In this document: piece after piece, positions 17,330-27,403 of the stretch
How positions within the stretch are numbered: position 1 is the stretch's first letter
Layout of the letters: the number at the start of each line of letters is the position of its first letter
From: Perlabentimonas sp041656735
GTDB lineage: Bacteria > Bacteroidota > Bacteroidia > Bacteroidales > Tenuifilaceae
Assembly: GCA_041656735.1 (NCBI GenBank)
Contig: JBBACY010000008.1
Coordinates: 1-64,000, forward strand
DNA length: 64,000 nt
Direction of reading: 5' to 3'
The notes under the pieces: generated by a model
What the model saw: only the letters and a program-made list of their open reading frames with translations
Told to the model about the DNA's origin: nothing
Databases searched by the model: none
Translations under genes and position numbers: made by a program

Positions 17330-17776
17330 CTATGGTAATTTGATTTCGTTGCCCACTTTAGGTAGAATCACTTCCCCTAGTATGGCTAATCTTTGAATTT
17401 TACCGTTGCCCGCATTAGATTGTACAGTAATAGTTCTACTAATTCTTTGTGGGGTTGGGCTAATTCTAAAGAAAATTTTAATTGTGCCTTTCTGACCGGG
17501 CATAATAGGTTCACGTGTCCAGTCGGTTATTCTTGTGCCGCAGCAACCTGTTACCTGGTTTATTATTAGTGGTAAACTTCCATCGTTGTGTGCTTCAATG
17601 CTAATATTCCCTGTTTCTTCGGTAACGCTGTCAACGCTAATTGACCCCAGATTTACCTCTGTGGGGGAGAACCGAATAAATGGATTGGTTTTTTTTATAT
17701 CCTCATCATTAGACTCTTGCGCAAATAAGCCAACGGATAGTACGATACTCAAAAAAGTTAGAAATACTCTTTTCAT
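17330..17776 (-). CDS. Secreted DUF1573 protein
   Basis: The 148-residue protein has a signal peptide (MKRVFLTFLSIVLSVGLFAQ). It then carries one Ig-like DUF1573 domain, with the PTEVNLGSISVDSV strand, the cysteine motif TGCCGTRITDW and the PGQKGTIKIFFR strand. DUF1573 proteins are abundant in Bacteroidetes and are thought to be periplasmic or surface proteins; their function is unknown. The tail ends soon after the domain, without a type IX sorting signal. The stop codon of the broken alr gene lies about 90 bases upstream, so the two may once have been co-transcribed. Confidence 0.85.
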   Translation of the reverse strand: MKRVFLTFLSIVLSVGLFAQESNDEDIKKTNPFIRFSPTEVNLGSISVDSVTEETGNISIEAHNDGSLPLIINQVTGCCGTRITDWTREPIMPGQKGTIKIFFRISPTPQRISRTITVQSNAGNGKIQRLAILGEVILPKVGNEIKLP

Positions 17777-17863
17777 AGTTCAAATATATTACATTTTTAG
17801 TGCGATAAAATTATCTATTTGTTTGGATACTCCAGCTCTCTTTAACTAAAATTATGCCAAAAT

Positions 17864-19014
17864 TTAATATACCACATTTCGTGGTATGTTGCCTGGCAAA
17901 CGAGCGAGGGTTTGGTAATTAAGCTGGTTGCTCATTTCGCTGAAAGAAGCAATGCTTATGTTAAGCCTATTCTGCTTACCTATAAGTACAACCTCGTCGC
18001 CAAGCTGAACGTTCGGGATATCGGTTACGTTACGTTCATAGTGTTCATAGTTACGGTGCCAACTACGGGTACTCTTTTCCCTCTAATTAGTACTCGCCCC
18101 ATATTACTTAGCGAGCGGCTAAACCCGTTTGTGTACCCAACAGGTATAATGGCTATTTTTACTTTTTTATTGGCCATATACGAGGTGCCATAACCAACAA
18201 AATCTCCCGAGTCAACTTCTTTAATACTCATAATTCGAGTTTTCCATGATATTACTCTCTTCAAATCCGAGTCTTTAGCCTGATTTCTCTTAAACTGATA
18301 TATAAAAGTTTCTTGGGTAGGCCAAAAACCATATTGCGAAATGCCAATACGTACCATATCCATTATGGTTTGAGGGTAAGTTAGCGAGGCGGCCGAACCA
18401 GCGGTATGTTTAAAGCGTGGTTTTAGTTCATGCCTAGTAAGGTACCGGTGAAACTGCCGATAGTTTTTTATCTGGTTTATAACCCTATAATGATTTGTAA
18501 TGCTTTCTGCTCCAGCGTAATGGGTGCAAAGCCCTTCAAGCATTAAATGGTCTTGATTATCCTTTATGAAGTTTACTACCTCTGGCATTTTTTCGTACTC
18601 AAACCCAGTCCTATTAAACCCTGTTTCGGCTTCGATGTGAATTCGGGCAGGCTTTCTAATGGCTGCCGCCAATTCCACGGCTTTTTCTAACCGTTCCATA
18701 TCAAAAACATAAAACTCAATCTCATTCTCAATAGCCCACTCAAGTTGCTCATCATTAAGGTATCCCATAATCATAATGTCCGATTTAGGGTTGGCTACAT
18801 TAAAAACATCAAGTGCTTCGCTAGCCGAGAATACCGAGAAATGGTTAATCTTAGCCTTTTCGGCCAATGGTACAATTATGTTTACCCCGTGCCCGTATGC
18901 ATTTCCCTTAACAACCGACGAGATGCGAACATCCTTGCCAACTATTTTTCGTAAATACTTAATATTGTGATTGTAGGCCGACTTACTTATTTCGATATAT
19001 GATGTTTGATCCAT
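17864..19014 (-). pseudogene. alr: Alanine racemase, frameshifted near the C terminus
   Basis: Alr is the PLP enzyme that makes D-alanine for peptidoglycan. The readable frame from ATG at 19014 has the PLP lysine motif (VVKGNAYGHG), the GFNRTGFE and HTAGSAAS segments and the catalytic Tyr region GYGTSYM. It then stops at 18025-18027 after MNTMNVT, giving 329 residues. The + strand shows GTTAC twice in tandem at 18024-18033. Removing one copy restores the frame and yields DIPNVQLGDEVVLIGKQ and further residues typical of the Alr C terminus, to a stop at 17864-17866 (about 381 residues, the normal size). The lost part is about 50 residues of the beta domain near the active site. Alternatives are a sequencing error or reversible slippage. 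Confidence 0.85.
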
Positions 19015-19066
19015 CTATTACGTTGTGTTTTTGTTTCATTAAAAAAAGAATGCTTTTGAAGAGCGA

Positions 19067-20215
19067 TTAGGTGAGGAGTTTCTTTACAATTTGTAGAAAT
19101 ACGCTTACCGAAGGCTCAATAATTTCATCGGGAAAATCGTAATCCTCGTTGTGGAGCTGCGGATGGTTTACACCCGAACCAACGCCAAAAAGAGCCGCTT
19201 TGCTAATCTGTGTAAAATGGCCAAAATCTTCGCTCCACCTAAACGGATTTTCAAGAAACTGATTTCCAAGCCCTAACTCGGTTGCAGCTGTTTTTATTAG
19301 GTCAACGCACTCCTCGTTATTTATGGTTGCCGGAAACTCTTCTACGTAAGCAACACTATGCTTAAGCTTATGTTCTTTACAAACTGAGGAAATGTGGTTT
19401 TCAACCATTTTTTTCAGTGTGCTCATGTCCGAGTCTAGATAGGTTCTAAGCGTTGCCATAAGCGTTGCATTGCCAGGCGTGGTGCCAAAGGCTACCTCTC
19501 CGAGCTTGGCGTGAATTACTGTTAGAAGTGCAAAATCGTTAAATGCTTCCTTGTCGCGGGCAATGTAATTTAAGCCTAGTATCATTTGTGCTAAGGCTTT
19601 ATCTGGGTTGTTTCCGTCTTCAGGATGAGCCGCATGTGATGAAAGTCCTTTGATATTGGCAACTAGTCCGGTTGAGGCTGAAGCGAATGTACTATTTCGC
19701 AAGAAAATTTCACCCTTTTTTAATCCTGGAAGATTGTGCAGTGCGAAAGCATAATCGGGTTTAATATGCTCAAACTTTGGGTCGGCAATAACGGCTGCAG
19801 CACCCTGACCCGTTTCTTCGGCTGGTTGAAATAGAAGCACTAATCTCCCTTTCGAAATGGGTGACTGCCCTAACGAATGGGCAACACCAGCCAGAATGGC
19901 CGAATGGCCATCGTGACCGCACAAGTGGGCAACACCTTTAACTGTAGATTTATAACTAAAACTGTTCGATTCCTGAATGGGAAGCGCATCCATATCGGCC
20001 CTGAGCAGAACCGTTGGGCCTGCATTATTGCCGTTATAGATAAAGGCAACCCCATGTCCGCCTATGTCAGTAACAACCTCTGATGGGTTTGTTGGGGCAA
20101 TAAAATCAATAATGGTTTTGCTTGTTGTGCTTTCGTTTCCAGATAGTTCGGGGAAACGATGCAATTGACGACGAAATTGGGTTAGCTTGTTAAGCAGGTC
20201 TTTTTGTAAAGGCAT
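19067..20215 (-). CDS. M20 family amidohydrolase (N-acyl amino acid / hippurate hydrolase type)
   Basis: The 382-residue cytoplasmic metallopeptidase homolog has the M20D motifs. RRQLHRFPELSGNE opens the protein, RADMDALPIQE and CGHDGHSA supply metal ligands, and PAEETGQGA carries the catalytic Glu. A lid/dimerisation domain sits in the middle (about 180-290), and SEDFGHF with a late HNEDYDF supplies the last ligands. Family members cleave N-acetyl or N-acyl amino acids (including N-acetyldiaminopimelate) or indole conjugates. The substrate is not set by sequence alone. It lies 52 bases upstream of the broken alr gene in the same direction, so they may share a transcript. Confidence 0.88.
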   Translation of the reverse strand: MPLQKDLLNKLTQFRRQLHRFPELSGNESTTSKTIIDFIAPTNPSEVVTDIGGHGVAFIYNGNNAGPTVLLRADMDALPIQESNSFSYKSTVKGVAHLCGHDGHSAILAGVAHSLGQSPISKGRLVLLFQPAEETGQGAAAVIADPKFEHIKPDYAFALHNLPGLKKGEIFLRNSTFASASTGLVANIKGLSSHAAHPEDGNNPDKALAQMILGLNYIARDKEAFNDFALLTVIHAKLGEVAFGTTPGNATLMATLRTYLDSDMSTLKKMVENHISSVCKEHKLKHSVAYVEEFPATINNEECVDLIKTAATELGLGNQFLENPFRWSEDFGHFTQISKAALFGVGSGVNHPQLHNEDYDFPDEIIEPSVSVFLQIVKKLLT

Positions 20216-20494
20216 AAGCAGTATCCTATTTTAAATTGCAAAGTACTCTTTTTTAGAGAGAGAGCAAAATAGGTTTTATACAACTTCGTTGGTTATATGC
20301 TGAATTACAGCAACTTAAGTCTAGTGTTAATTAATACAAATTTTGAGGTGATACAATTTTTTGTAACATTATTTTGTGGGTTTAACTCGAATTTTACCAC
20401 AGCATTGCCTGGTTTGATTTTAATAACCAAACAAAAGCCATAACTTACTTGTTATCTATATATTATAATTTTTTTATAAAAACATTAGAGATAT

Positions 20495-21166
20495 ATGAAA
20501 ACATTAGCAATCATTACATTACTAATTGGAGGCTTTGGTATTAACGCACAAAGTCAATTTGCATTTCCCGAACTCGGCTATAGCTACGATGCGCTGGAGG
20601 CTTTTATTGACAAAACCACAATGGAGATACACTACACCCGCCACCACAAGGCTTATTTTAACAATTTTGTAAAAGCTGCCGATGAGCTTAAACTAAACGG
20701 AATGGGTATGGAGGCAATATTTAGCCAAGTGAGTAAGTACCCCACATCCGTTCGGAATAATGGAGGAGGGTATTTTAACCATAAACTATTCTGGGAGGTA
20801 ATGTCGCCCGCAGGCGGTGGCAATCCTAGCCCAAAACTAATGAAAGCCATTGAGAACGATTTTGGCTCGCTTGATGCATTTAAATATGAGTTTGAAGTGG
20901 CCGCTAAAGGACAGTTCGGTAGCGGTTGGGCTTGGCTTTCAGTTGATAATGAAGGAAGCCTGTTCGTGTCGAACACTCCAAATCAGGATAATCCGCTAAT
21001 GGATGTGGTTGAGAAACGCGGAATGCCAATTCTGGCGCTCGATGTGTGGGAGCATGCTTACTATCTGCACTATCAGAATAAACGGGGTGATTACGTAGGA
21101 AACTTTTGGAAAGTGGTTGACTGGAAAGAGGTGGAGAAAAAGTATAACGAGGCGAATAATAAATAG
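20495..21166 (+). CDS. Exported superoxide dismutase (Fe/Mn family)
   Basis: The 223-residue protein starts with a signal peptide (about residues 1-19, ending near NAQ), unusual for this normally cytoplasmic enzyme, so it probably protects the periplasm. Metal ligands are His46 in MEIHYTRHH, the His of NHKLFW, and the Asp and His of LDVWEHAYYLHY. The GSGWAWL segment and NQDNPLM (Gln where Mn enzymes have it, Ala in Fe enzymes) favour manganese or cambialistic use. It is a single gene followed by a hairpin terminator. The start is fixed by the signal peptide and the lack of upstream in-frame alternatives. Confidence 0.93.
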   Translation: MKTLAIITLLIGGFGINAQSQFAFPELGYSYDALEAFIDKTTMEIHYTRHHKAYFNNFVKAADELKLNGMGMEAIFSQVSKYPTSVRNNGGGYFNHKLFWEVMSPAGGGNPSPKLMKAIENDFGSLDAFKYEFEVAAKGQFGSGWAWLSVDNEGSLFVSNTPNQDNPLMDVVEKRGMPILALDVWEHAYYLHYQNKRGDYVGNFWKVVDWKEVEKKYNEANNK

Positions 21167-21191
21167 TATATCCTCTTTGTTTTAAATACTT

Positions 21192-21223
21192 AAGGGAACT
21201 GGCATAAGTCATTTCCCTTTTTT
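21192..21223 (+). terminator. Hairpin terminator after the superoxide dismutase gene
   Basis: AAGGGAA (21192-21198) pairs with TTCCCTT (21213-21219) and is followed by a T run to 21223. Confidence 0.6.
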
Positions 21224-21346
21224 AGTGATTGGTTTGAGGATGTGTCCGACTGCAATTATTGGAACTGATTTTAAACCATATTTCCAGTTATCTAAATACA
21301 AACGATAGTATTGTGAAAATTATTTCTCTGTACAGTTCATCCTGTG

Positions 21347-21377
21347 TTTCTCAATCTCAAGAAACGAATTATCTTTG
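21347..21377 (+). promoter_or_regulatory. Promoter of the ABC-F gene
   Basis: TTTC at 21347-21350 and TATCTTTG at 21370-21377 are 19 bases apart, a good Bacteroidetes -33/-7 pair. Transcription would start near 21384, which rules out the upstream in-frame ATG at 21344. Confidence 0.7.
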
Positions 21378-21397
21378 CGCCTCATTTAAAAAACGAT

Positions 21398-23035
21398 ATG
21401 ATTTCAGTTGACGGGTTAACGGTTGAGTTTGGGGGCACAACTCTCTTTAAGGACATCTCTTTTGCAATAAACGAAAAAGACAGGATTGCATTAATGGGAA
21501 AGAATGGAGCGGGAAAATCGACCCTCCTAAAAATAATTGCAGGTGAACGAAAACCATCAAATGGTAGAATTACAGCCCCAAAGGATGCGGTAATTGCCTA
21601 CCTGCCACAGCACTTGATTACAGAAAACAAGCGAACAGTGTTTGAGGAAGCATCGCAGGCTTTTGCAGAACTTTTTACTATGAAACGTGAGATTGATGAG
21701 TTCAACCAGCAGCTTACCACTCGAACCGACTACGAATCCGAAGAGTACTTCAAAATAATTGAGCAAGTATCGGCGCTAAGCGAGAAATATTACACCATTG
21801 AAGAAATTAATTTTGATGCCGAGGTTGAGAAAATTCTTTTAGGTCTTGGTTTTCTGCGTCAGGATTTTACTCGTCCCACCAGCGAATTTAGCGGTGGGTG
21901 GCGTATGCGTATTGAACTTGCTAAGATACTACTACAAAAACCCGACCTTATCCTTCTCGATGAGCCTACCAACCACATGGACATTGAGTCGGTGCAATGG
22001 CTTGAGGAGTTTTTAGTTAGCAGCGCAAAGGCAGTAATCGTTATTTCGCACGATAGAACTTTTGTTGATAATATTACCAGTCGAACCATTGAACTAACTA
22101 TGGGCAAGGCCTACGATTATAAGGTAAACTACTCAAGTTACCTGCAACTTAGGTATGAACGCAGAGAGCAGCAGCAAAAGCACTTCGATGAGCAGCAGAA
22201 AATGATTGCCGATAACCGTGAGTTTATTGAGCGATTTAAGGGAACTTACTCTAAAACCAACCAAGTTCAATCGAGGGTTAGGATGCTTGAGAAGCTCGAT
22301 ATACTTGAAGTTGACGAAGAGGATTCATCGGCCCTAAACCTTAGGTTTCCGCCCGCACCCCGCTCGGGAAACTGGCCTGTTGTTGCCGATGACGTTTCTA
22401 AAAACTATGGCGATATCCAAGTGTTTTCAAACGCATCATTCTCCATTGCACGGGGCGAAAAAGTTGCCTTTGTTGGCCGCAATGGCGAGGGTAAATCGAC
22501 TATGGTAAAAGCTATAATGAGCGAAATTGACTTTCAAGGAAAATTGGCCATAGGGCATAACGTTAAAATTGGCTACTTTGCTCAAAATCAGGCCTCACTG
22601 CTTAACGAGGATTTAACAATTTTTCAAACCATTGATGATGTTGCCGTTGGTGACATCCGCACGAAGATTAAGGACATTTTAGGAGCATTCATGTTTAGCG
22701 GCGATAATACCTCTAAAAAAGTAAAGGTGCTTTCGGGTGGTGAGAGAACACGCCTTGCTATGATAAAGTTATTGCTCGAGCCAGTAAACCTTTTAATTCT
22801 CGATGAGCCTACTAATCACCTAGATATGCGAACAAAGGATATTTTAAAGGATGCGTTAACCGATTACGACGGAACGTTGATTCTTGTGTCGCACGATCGA
22901 GATTTTTTAGATGGTTTGGCAACAAAGGTTTTTGAGTTTGGTAACCAAATGGTAAAAGAGCACTTCTCCGATATTAAGGGTTTTCTTGCAATGAAAAAGA
23001 TGGAAAACCTGAAGGAGATTGAACGCAAAGGGTAA
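21398..23035 (+). CDS. ABC-F family ATP-binding protein
   Basis: With the start at ATG 21398 (MISVDGLTVEFGG) the protein has 545 residues and no membrane segment. Two ABC domains are present. The first has Walker A GKNGAGKS and the EFSGGWRMRIELAKI signature; the second has GRNGEGKS and LSGGERTRLAM. Both have DEPTNH(M/L)D boxes. The charged linker between them (about 230-320) is the ABC-F hallmark that reaches the ribosomal E/P site. It resembles the Uup/YheS/YbiT housekeeping branch rather than known antibiotic-resistance members. The frame is open up to 21344, but the promoter overlaps that part, so the shorter form is preferred. Confidence 0.92.
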   Translation: MISVDGLTVEFGGTTLFKDISFAINEKDRIALMGKNGAGKSTLLKIIAGERKPSNGRITAPKDAVIAYLPQHLITENKRTVFEEASQAFAELFTMKREIDEFNQQLTTRTDYESEEYFKIIEQVSALSEKYYTIEEINFDAEVEKILLGLGFLRQDFTRPTSEFSGGWRMRIELAKILLQKPDLILLDEPTNHMDIESVQWLEEFLVSSAKAVIVISHDRTFVDNITSRTIELTMGKAYDYKVNYSSYLQLRYERREQQQKHFDEQQKMIADNREFIERFKGTYSKTNQVQSRVRMLEKLDILEVDEEDSSALNLRFPPAPRSGNWPVVADDVSKNYGDIQVFSNASFSIARGEKVAFVGRNGEGKSTMVKAIMSEIDFQGKLAIGHNVKIGYFAQNQASLLNEDLTIFQTIDDVAVGDIRTKIKDILGAFMFSGDNTSKKVKVLSGGERTRLAMIKLLLEPVNLLILDEPTNHLDMRTKDILKDALTDYDGTLILVSHDRDFLDGLATKVFEFGNQMVKEHFSDIKGFLAMKKMENLKEIERKG

Positions 23036-23240
23036 CAATGGTAACATCATTGCTGCTAAACGCTTTTTTACGACCAAAACTCAACAGTCTGTTATTCAGA
23101 ACGGAACGTAGTGACGCAAAGAATCTGTAATAAAAATAATGTTTTTATCGGACAACAAACAATGTTAATTTATATTTGTTACTGTTCATAAAACAATCAC
23201 TATTTGTAGAATAGTGTAACCAAATATAGCCTGAATTTGG

Positions 23241-23269
23241 TTTGTATTAGTTTTTTGTTGCTACATTTG
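23241..23269 (+). promoter_or_regulatory. Promoter of pckA
   Basis: TTTG at 23241-23244 and TACATTTG at 23262-23269 are 17 bases apart, matching the Bacteroidetes consensus, about 55 bases before the start codon. Confidence 0.7.
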
Positions 23270-23323
23270 TTCTCGCGATTCGAATATGCCAGAATCGTTT
23301 TAACTATTTAAATTTTGAAAACG

Positions 23324-24940
23324 ATGAAACAGATTGATCTTTCGCCTTACGGTATTGGGGAAGCCAAAGAGGTTTTTTATAACCCCAGCTACGATTTGTT
23401 ATATAAGCATGAAACCGACCCTTCGCTTAAAGGCTACGAAAAGGGATACCTAACTAATTTAGGTGCCATAAATGTTGATACGGGTATCTTTACCGGTCGT
23501 TCACCCAAGGATAAATATATTGTTGAGGAGCCCAACTCTCAGAATAATGTGTGGTGGGCAGAGAAGGGTAAAAAAAGTTCCGATAATAAGCCAATTACCC
23601 CCGAAATTTGGGAGCATTTAAAAGAAATTAGCGCTAAGCAGCTTACTGGTAAAAAACTCTATGTTGTTGATGCATACGCTGGAGCCAATAAGGATACACG
23701 CCTCAATGTAAGGTTTATTATGGAAGTAGCTTGGCAGGCTCACTTTATTAAAAATATGTTTATTAGGCCAAGCGAGGAGGAACTGGAGAATTTTAAACCC
23801 GACTTTGTTGTTATGGTAGCTTCAAAAACCAGTAACACTAAATGGAAGGAGCAAAACCTAAACAGCGAGGTTTACGTTGCATTTCACCTCACTGAGCGTA
23901 TGGCTGTTATTGGCGGAAGCTGGTACGGTGGCGAGATGAAAAAAGGAATCTTCTCGGTAATGAACTACTATCTACCATTAAAAGGGATGGCAGCAATGCA
24001 TTGTAGTGCCAATGTGGGTAAAAATGGTGATGTTGCTATTTTCTTCGGCCTATCGGGAACAGGAAAAACTACTCTTTCGGCAGACCCTAACCGTGCACTT
24101 ATTGGCGACGATGAGCATGGATGGGACGATGAGGGTATCTTTAATTTTGAGGGTGGATGCTATGCCAAATGTATTGATCTTGACCCAGAGAAAGAGCCCG
24201 ATATTTATGCAGCCATAAAGCGCGATGCGCTTTTGGAGAATTTAGTGGTTGATGAGAAAGGTAATATCGATTTTGCCTCAAAAGAAAAAACAGAGAACAC
24301 TAGGGTATCATATCCAATATATCATATTAATAACATTGTAAAACCTGTTTCAAAAGCTGGGCATGCACAAAAGGTTATATTCCTTACCGCCGATGCCTTT
24401 GGAGTGTTACCTCCAGTTGCTAAACTTACCGAGGACCAAACACAGTATCATTTCTTAAGTGGTTTTACCTCTAAATTAGCCGGAACAGAAGTGGGTGTAA
24501 AAGAGCCTCAGCCAACATTTAGCAGCTGTTTTGGTCAGGCATTCTTGTTGCTTCACCCAACAGCATACTCGCGCGAGTTGGTTAAAAAAATGGTAAAGAA
24601 TGGTTCAAAAGCCTATCTGGTTAACACTGGTTGGATTGGCGGAGCTTACGGAGTAGGTAACAGAATTGATTTGCCTGCAACGCGTGCAATTATCAACTCA
24701 ATTCTTGATGGAAGTATAGAGAATGCGGAGTTCGAGACCATGCCTATATTTAATCTGCAAATACCTAAGGCCATTAAGGGGGTCGATACCAAGTTTTTGA
24801 ACCCAAGAAATAGCTGGCCTAACCCTGCTGGCTGGGATGAGGCAGCAAAAGAACTTGCCAAGAGGTTTATTGCGAATTTCGAAAACTTTACCGATAACGA
24901 AGCCGGTAAAAACCTTATTAAAGCGGGACCACAATTGTAA
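23324..24940 (+). CDS. pckA: Phosphoenolpyruvate carboxykinase (ATP)
   Basis: The enzyme interconverts oxaloacetate + ATP and PEP + CO2 + ADP. In Bacteroidetes it often runs toward oxaloacetate during fermentation to succinate. Diagnostic segments are FTGRSPKDKYIV, the kinase P-loop GLSGTGKTTLSADP, IGDDEHGW (metal/PEP site) and ENTRVSYPIYHINNI. ATG at 23324 gives 538 residues, the family norm. An in-frame TTG nine bases upstream is a less likely start. It is a single-gene unit, with its own promoter and a shared bidirectional terminator with the convergent M3 peptidase gene. Confidence 0.97.
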   Translation: MKQIDLSPYGIGEAKEVFYNPSYDLLYKHETDPSLKGYEKGYLTNLGAINVDTGIFTGRSPKDKYIVEEPNSQNNVWWAEKGKKSSDNKPITPEIWEHLKEISAKQLTGKKLYVVDAYAGANKDTRLNVRFIMEVAWQAHFIKNMFIRPSEEELENFKPDFVVMVASKTSNTKWKEQNLNSEVYVAFHLTERMAVIGGSWYGGEMKKGIFSVMNYYLPLKGMAAMHCSANVGKNGDVAIFFGLSGTGKTTLSADPNRALIGDDEHGWDDEGIFNFEGGCYAKCIDLDPEKEPDIYAAIKRDALLENLVVDEKGNIDFASKEKTENTRVSYPIYHINNIVKPVSKAGHAQKVIFLTADAFGVLPPVAKLTEDQTQYHFLSGFTSKLAGTEVGVKEPQPTFSSCFGQAFLLLHPTAYSRELVKKMVKNGSKAYLVNTGWIGGAYGVGNRIDLPATRAIINSILDGSIENAEFETMPIFNLQIPKAIKGVDTKFLNPRNSWPNPAGWDEAAKELAKRFIANFENFTDNEAGKNLIKAGPQL

Positions 24941-24996
24941 GTTGCAACTTTTTGTTAACTTTGGGTGTGTTAATATTAAATGGTACAAGAATAAAA

Positions 24997-25019
24997 AAAA
25001 GGGGCTTTCGGCCCCTTTT
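24997..25019. terminator. Bidirectional terminator between pckA and the M3 peptidase gene
   Basis: AAAAGGGGC (24997-25005) pairs with GCCCCTTTT (25011-25019). T runs on both strands serve the two convergent genes. Confidence 0.85.
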
Positions 25020-25044
25020 CTTATTATATCTTAGTTCGCGAGAA

Positions 25045-27141
25045 CTATTTCAAACCTCTTTGTCTAAGTAATGGATCAATTGATGGGGCGCTTCCGCGGA
25101 ATTTAACGTACTGCTCCATACCTTCACCCATTGCATTATCCGATAGGCAATGCTTTCGGAATTTAGCGGCTAGTTCTTGGTTAAACAGGTCGCCGGTTTC
25201 TTTAAATGCTTCAAAAGCATCGGCATCAAGCTGGCCAGCCCATAGGTATACGTAATATCCTGCAGCGTACCCTCCGCTAAATATATGTCCGAAGTTGGTG
25301 GTACGATAGCGTGGGAGAATTTCATTAATCAGCCCTAGCTCATCCATTGTGTTTTTCTCAAATTCAATTACATCTGTCTCTTGAGTTATGTTAGCTGTGT
25401 GCCATGACATATCCAGATACGAGGCTGCAACATATTCAACGTTGGTAAATCCTTGGTTAAATTTACTGCTACGTTGCATCTTTTCGATAAGCGCGTCGGG
25501 AATAGATTCTCCAGTTTGGTAATGCTTGGCGTATACTTTAAGTACTTCGGGTTCGCCAGCCCAGTTCTCCATAATTTGCGAGGGGAGCTCAACATAGTCG
25601 CGAGGTACGCTGCGGCTGGTGCGGTTGTAGTGACCGTCGGCAAAGAAGTTATGTAAAGCATGTCCAAATTCATGGAAGAACGTTTCGGCCTCGTCCCAGC
25701 TAAGCATTGCTGGTTTATTTCCAACGGGGCGCGAGAAGTTGGTAACGATAGTAACTACAGGGGTAATTTTCTCACCATTTTTATAGCTTCCGCTGCGGTA
25801 GGTTCCACACCATGCTCCCGATTTTTTTGTAGCCCTTGGATGTGGATCGTAAAGCAGAACGGCTAAATGTGAACCATCGTTGTCAAACACCTCAAATGCC
25901 TGAACCTCTTCGTGATATACAGGAATGTCGGGTCTCTTTTTGTAAGTTAAGCCATAAAGTTTATTTGTTACATAAAAAATACCTTCGCGAACATTGTCGA
26001 GAGTAAGGTAAGGCTTAATCTCTTCCTCGTCAAGGTCGTACTTTTCTTTGCGCACTTTTTCGGCATAGTACCACCAATCCCATGTTTGAAGTTTGAAATT
26101 GCCACCCTCGCGGTCAATAATTTTTTGCATATCGTTGCGTTCTGCCTTAGCACGTTCAAGGGCAGGGTTCCAAACTTCTTTTAAGAAGTTAAAAACGGTC
26201 TCAGGGTTTTGCGCCATCTGTTCAGCAGTAAAGTACTCTGCGTAGTTATCGTGTCCCAATATTTGAGACATTTGCTTACGAAGCATCATCAGCTCAATAA
26301 AGGGTTCTTTATTATCAAACTCATTGTTGTTATTACCGCGCATAAAGTACTCACGATAAATTTTTTCTCTTAAATTACGATTTTCTGAGAACTGTAGGAA
26401 TGGGATCCAACTTGGTTTTGAAAGGTTGAACATCCATTTACCCGCTTCGCCTGCTTTTTCAGCCATTTCAGCTGCACCTGCAATTACGTCTTCGGGCAGT
26501 CCGGCTAAATCGGCCTCATCTTCAAGTATAAGGGTAAAGCCGTTGTTCTCGGCCAAAAGGTTTTGGTTTAATTTTAGCGAAACCATTGAGCTACGCTCGT
26601 TGAGTTTTTTAAGTTCATTGCGTTGCTCTTCGGGAAGTGCAGCACCGTTTCTAGCAAAATCATTGTAAATTTTCTCAACAACCCTCATCTTTTCAACGTC
26701 AAGATCAAGGCTCTCGCGCTTGTCGTAAACAGTTTTAATTCTGCTAAACAAATCCTGATTGAACCTAATAGAGTTGCTGTGAGCAGAAAGCATTGGCGTG
26801 GTTTCCTTTGCAATTTGTTGCATACGGTCGGATGCGTTTGCTCCGTTAAGCCCACCGAATACGGCGCCAACCTTGCTAAGTAGTTCGCCGGCTTTGTCGT
26901 ATGCTACAATAGTGTTTTCAAAAGTTGGTTCATCTTGGTTGCTTGTAATCGCTTCAATCTCTGCATTGTGCTGTTTAATAGCCTCTGTGTATGCAGGTAC
27001 GTAATGCTCGTCCTGAATTAAATGGAATGGTGGGGTGCCAAATGGCGTAGTCCACTCCTCAAAAAATGGGTTTGTAGCCTCTTTCTGATTGCAACTTAGC
27101 ATCATACTTGCTGGGATTAACAGTAAAAATAGTTTCTTCAT
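25045..27141 (-). CDS. dcp: M3 family metallopeptidase lipoprotein (peptidyl-dipeptidase Dcp-like)
   Basis: The 698-residue zinc peptidase belongs to the M3A (Dcp/oligopeptidase A) family. The active site is FFHEFGHALHNFF (HExxH) in the second half, followed by the usual ENWAGEPEVL segment with the third ligand. The N terminus is a lipoprotein signal with the Cys of LSCNQ (Cys17) as the lipidation site, so it is probably anchored in the outer membrane facing the periplasm. Dcp removes C-terminal dipeptides from oligopeptides and would feed peptide uptake. It is transcribed alone, convergent with pckA. Confidence 0.93.
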   Translation of the reverse strand: MKKLFLLLIPASMMLSCNQKEATNPFFEEWTTPFGTPPFHLIQDEHYVPAYTEAIKQHNAEIEAITSNQDEPTFENTIVAYDKAGELLSKVGAVFGGLNGANASDRMQQIAKETTPMLSAHSNSIRFNQDLFSRIKTVYDKRESLDLDVEKMRVVEKIYNDFARNGAALPEEQRNELKKLNERSSMVSLKLNQNLLAENNGFTLILEDEADLAGLPEDVIAGAAEMAEKAGEAGKWMFNLSKPSWIPFLQFSENRNLREKIYREYFMRGNNNNEFDNKEPFIELMMLRKQMSQILGHDNYAEYFTAEQMAQNPETVFNFLKEVWNPALERAKAERNDMQKIIDREGGNFKLQTWDWWYYAEKVRKEKYDLDEEEIKPYLTLDNVREGIFYVTNKLYGLTYKKRPDIPVYHEEVQAFEVFDNDGSHLAVLLYDPHPRATKKSGAWCGTYRSGSYKNGEKITPVVTIVTNFSRPVGNKPAMLSWDEAETFFHEFGHALHNFFADGHYNRTSRSVPRDYVELPSQIMENWAGEPEVLKVYAKHYQTGESIPDALIEKMQRSSKFNQGFTNVEYVAASYLDMSWHTANITQETDVIEFEKNTMDELGLINEILPRYRTTNFGHIFSGGYAAGYYVYLWAGQLDADAFEAFKETGDLFNQELAAKFRKHCLSDNAMGEGMEQYVKFRGSAPSIDPLLRQRGLK

Positions 27142-27403
27142 ACTACTGGTTTTTTGTTAATTAAATATTCAATTGATCTTTATGTTCGAGAAAAATAATA
27201 ATCGTTACTTATATATGAGTGTTTAATTACTAAATAGTTTAAGCAATGTATTATCATTGCATTAGATTATTACGAATGCGAATTTTAGTTTCACAAAGCA
27301 AGTAATGGTCAAATATACAAAAAAATGCGTAGCAACATTGTTGCTCAGTTTCACTAAAAAATTAATATCTTAGTAGCGTATTACCAAAAACACCCCAATT
27401 AGG

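Noticed and set aside
21344..21397. N-terminal extension of the ABC-F protein (18 residues)
   Set aside because: A good promoter lies inside this stretch and the extension does not match ABC-F starts.
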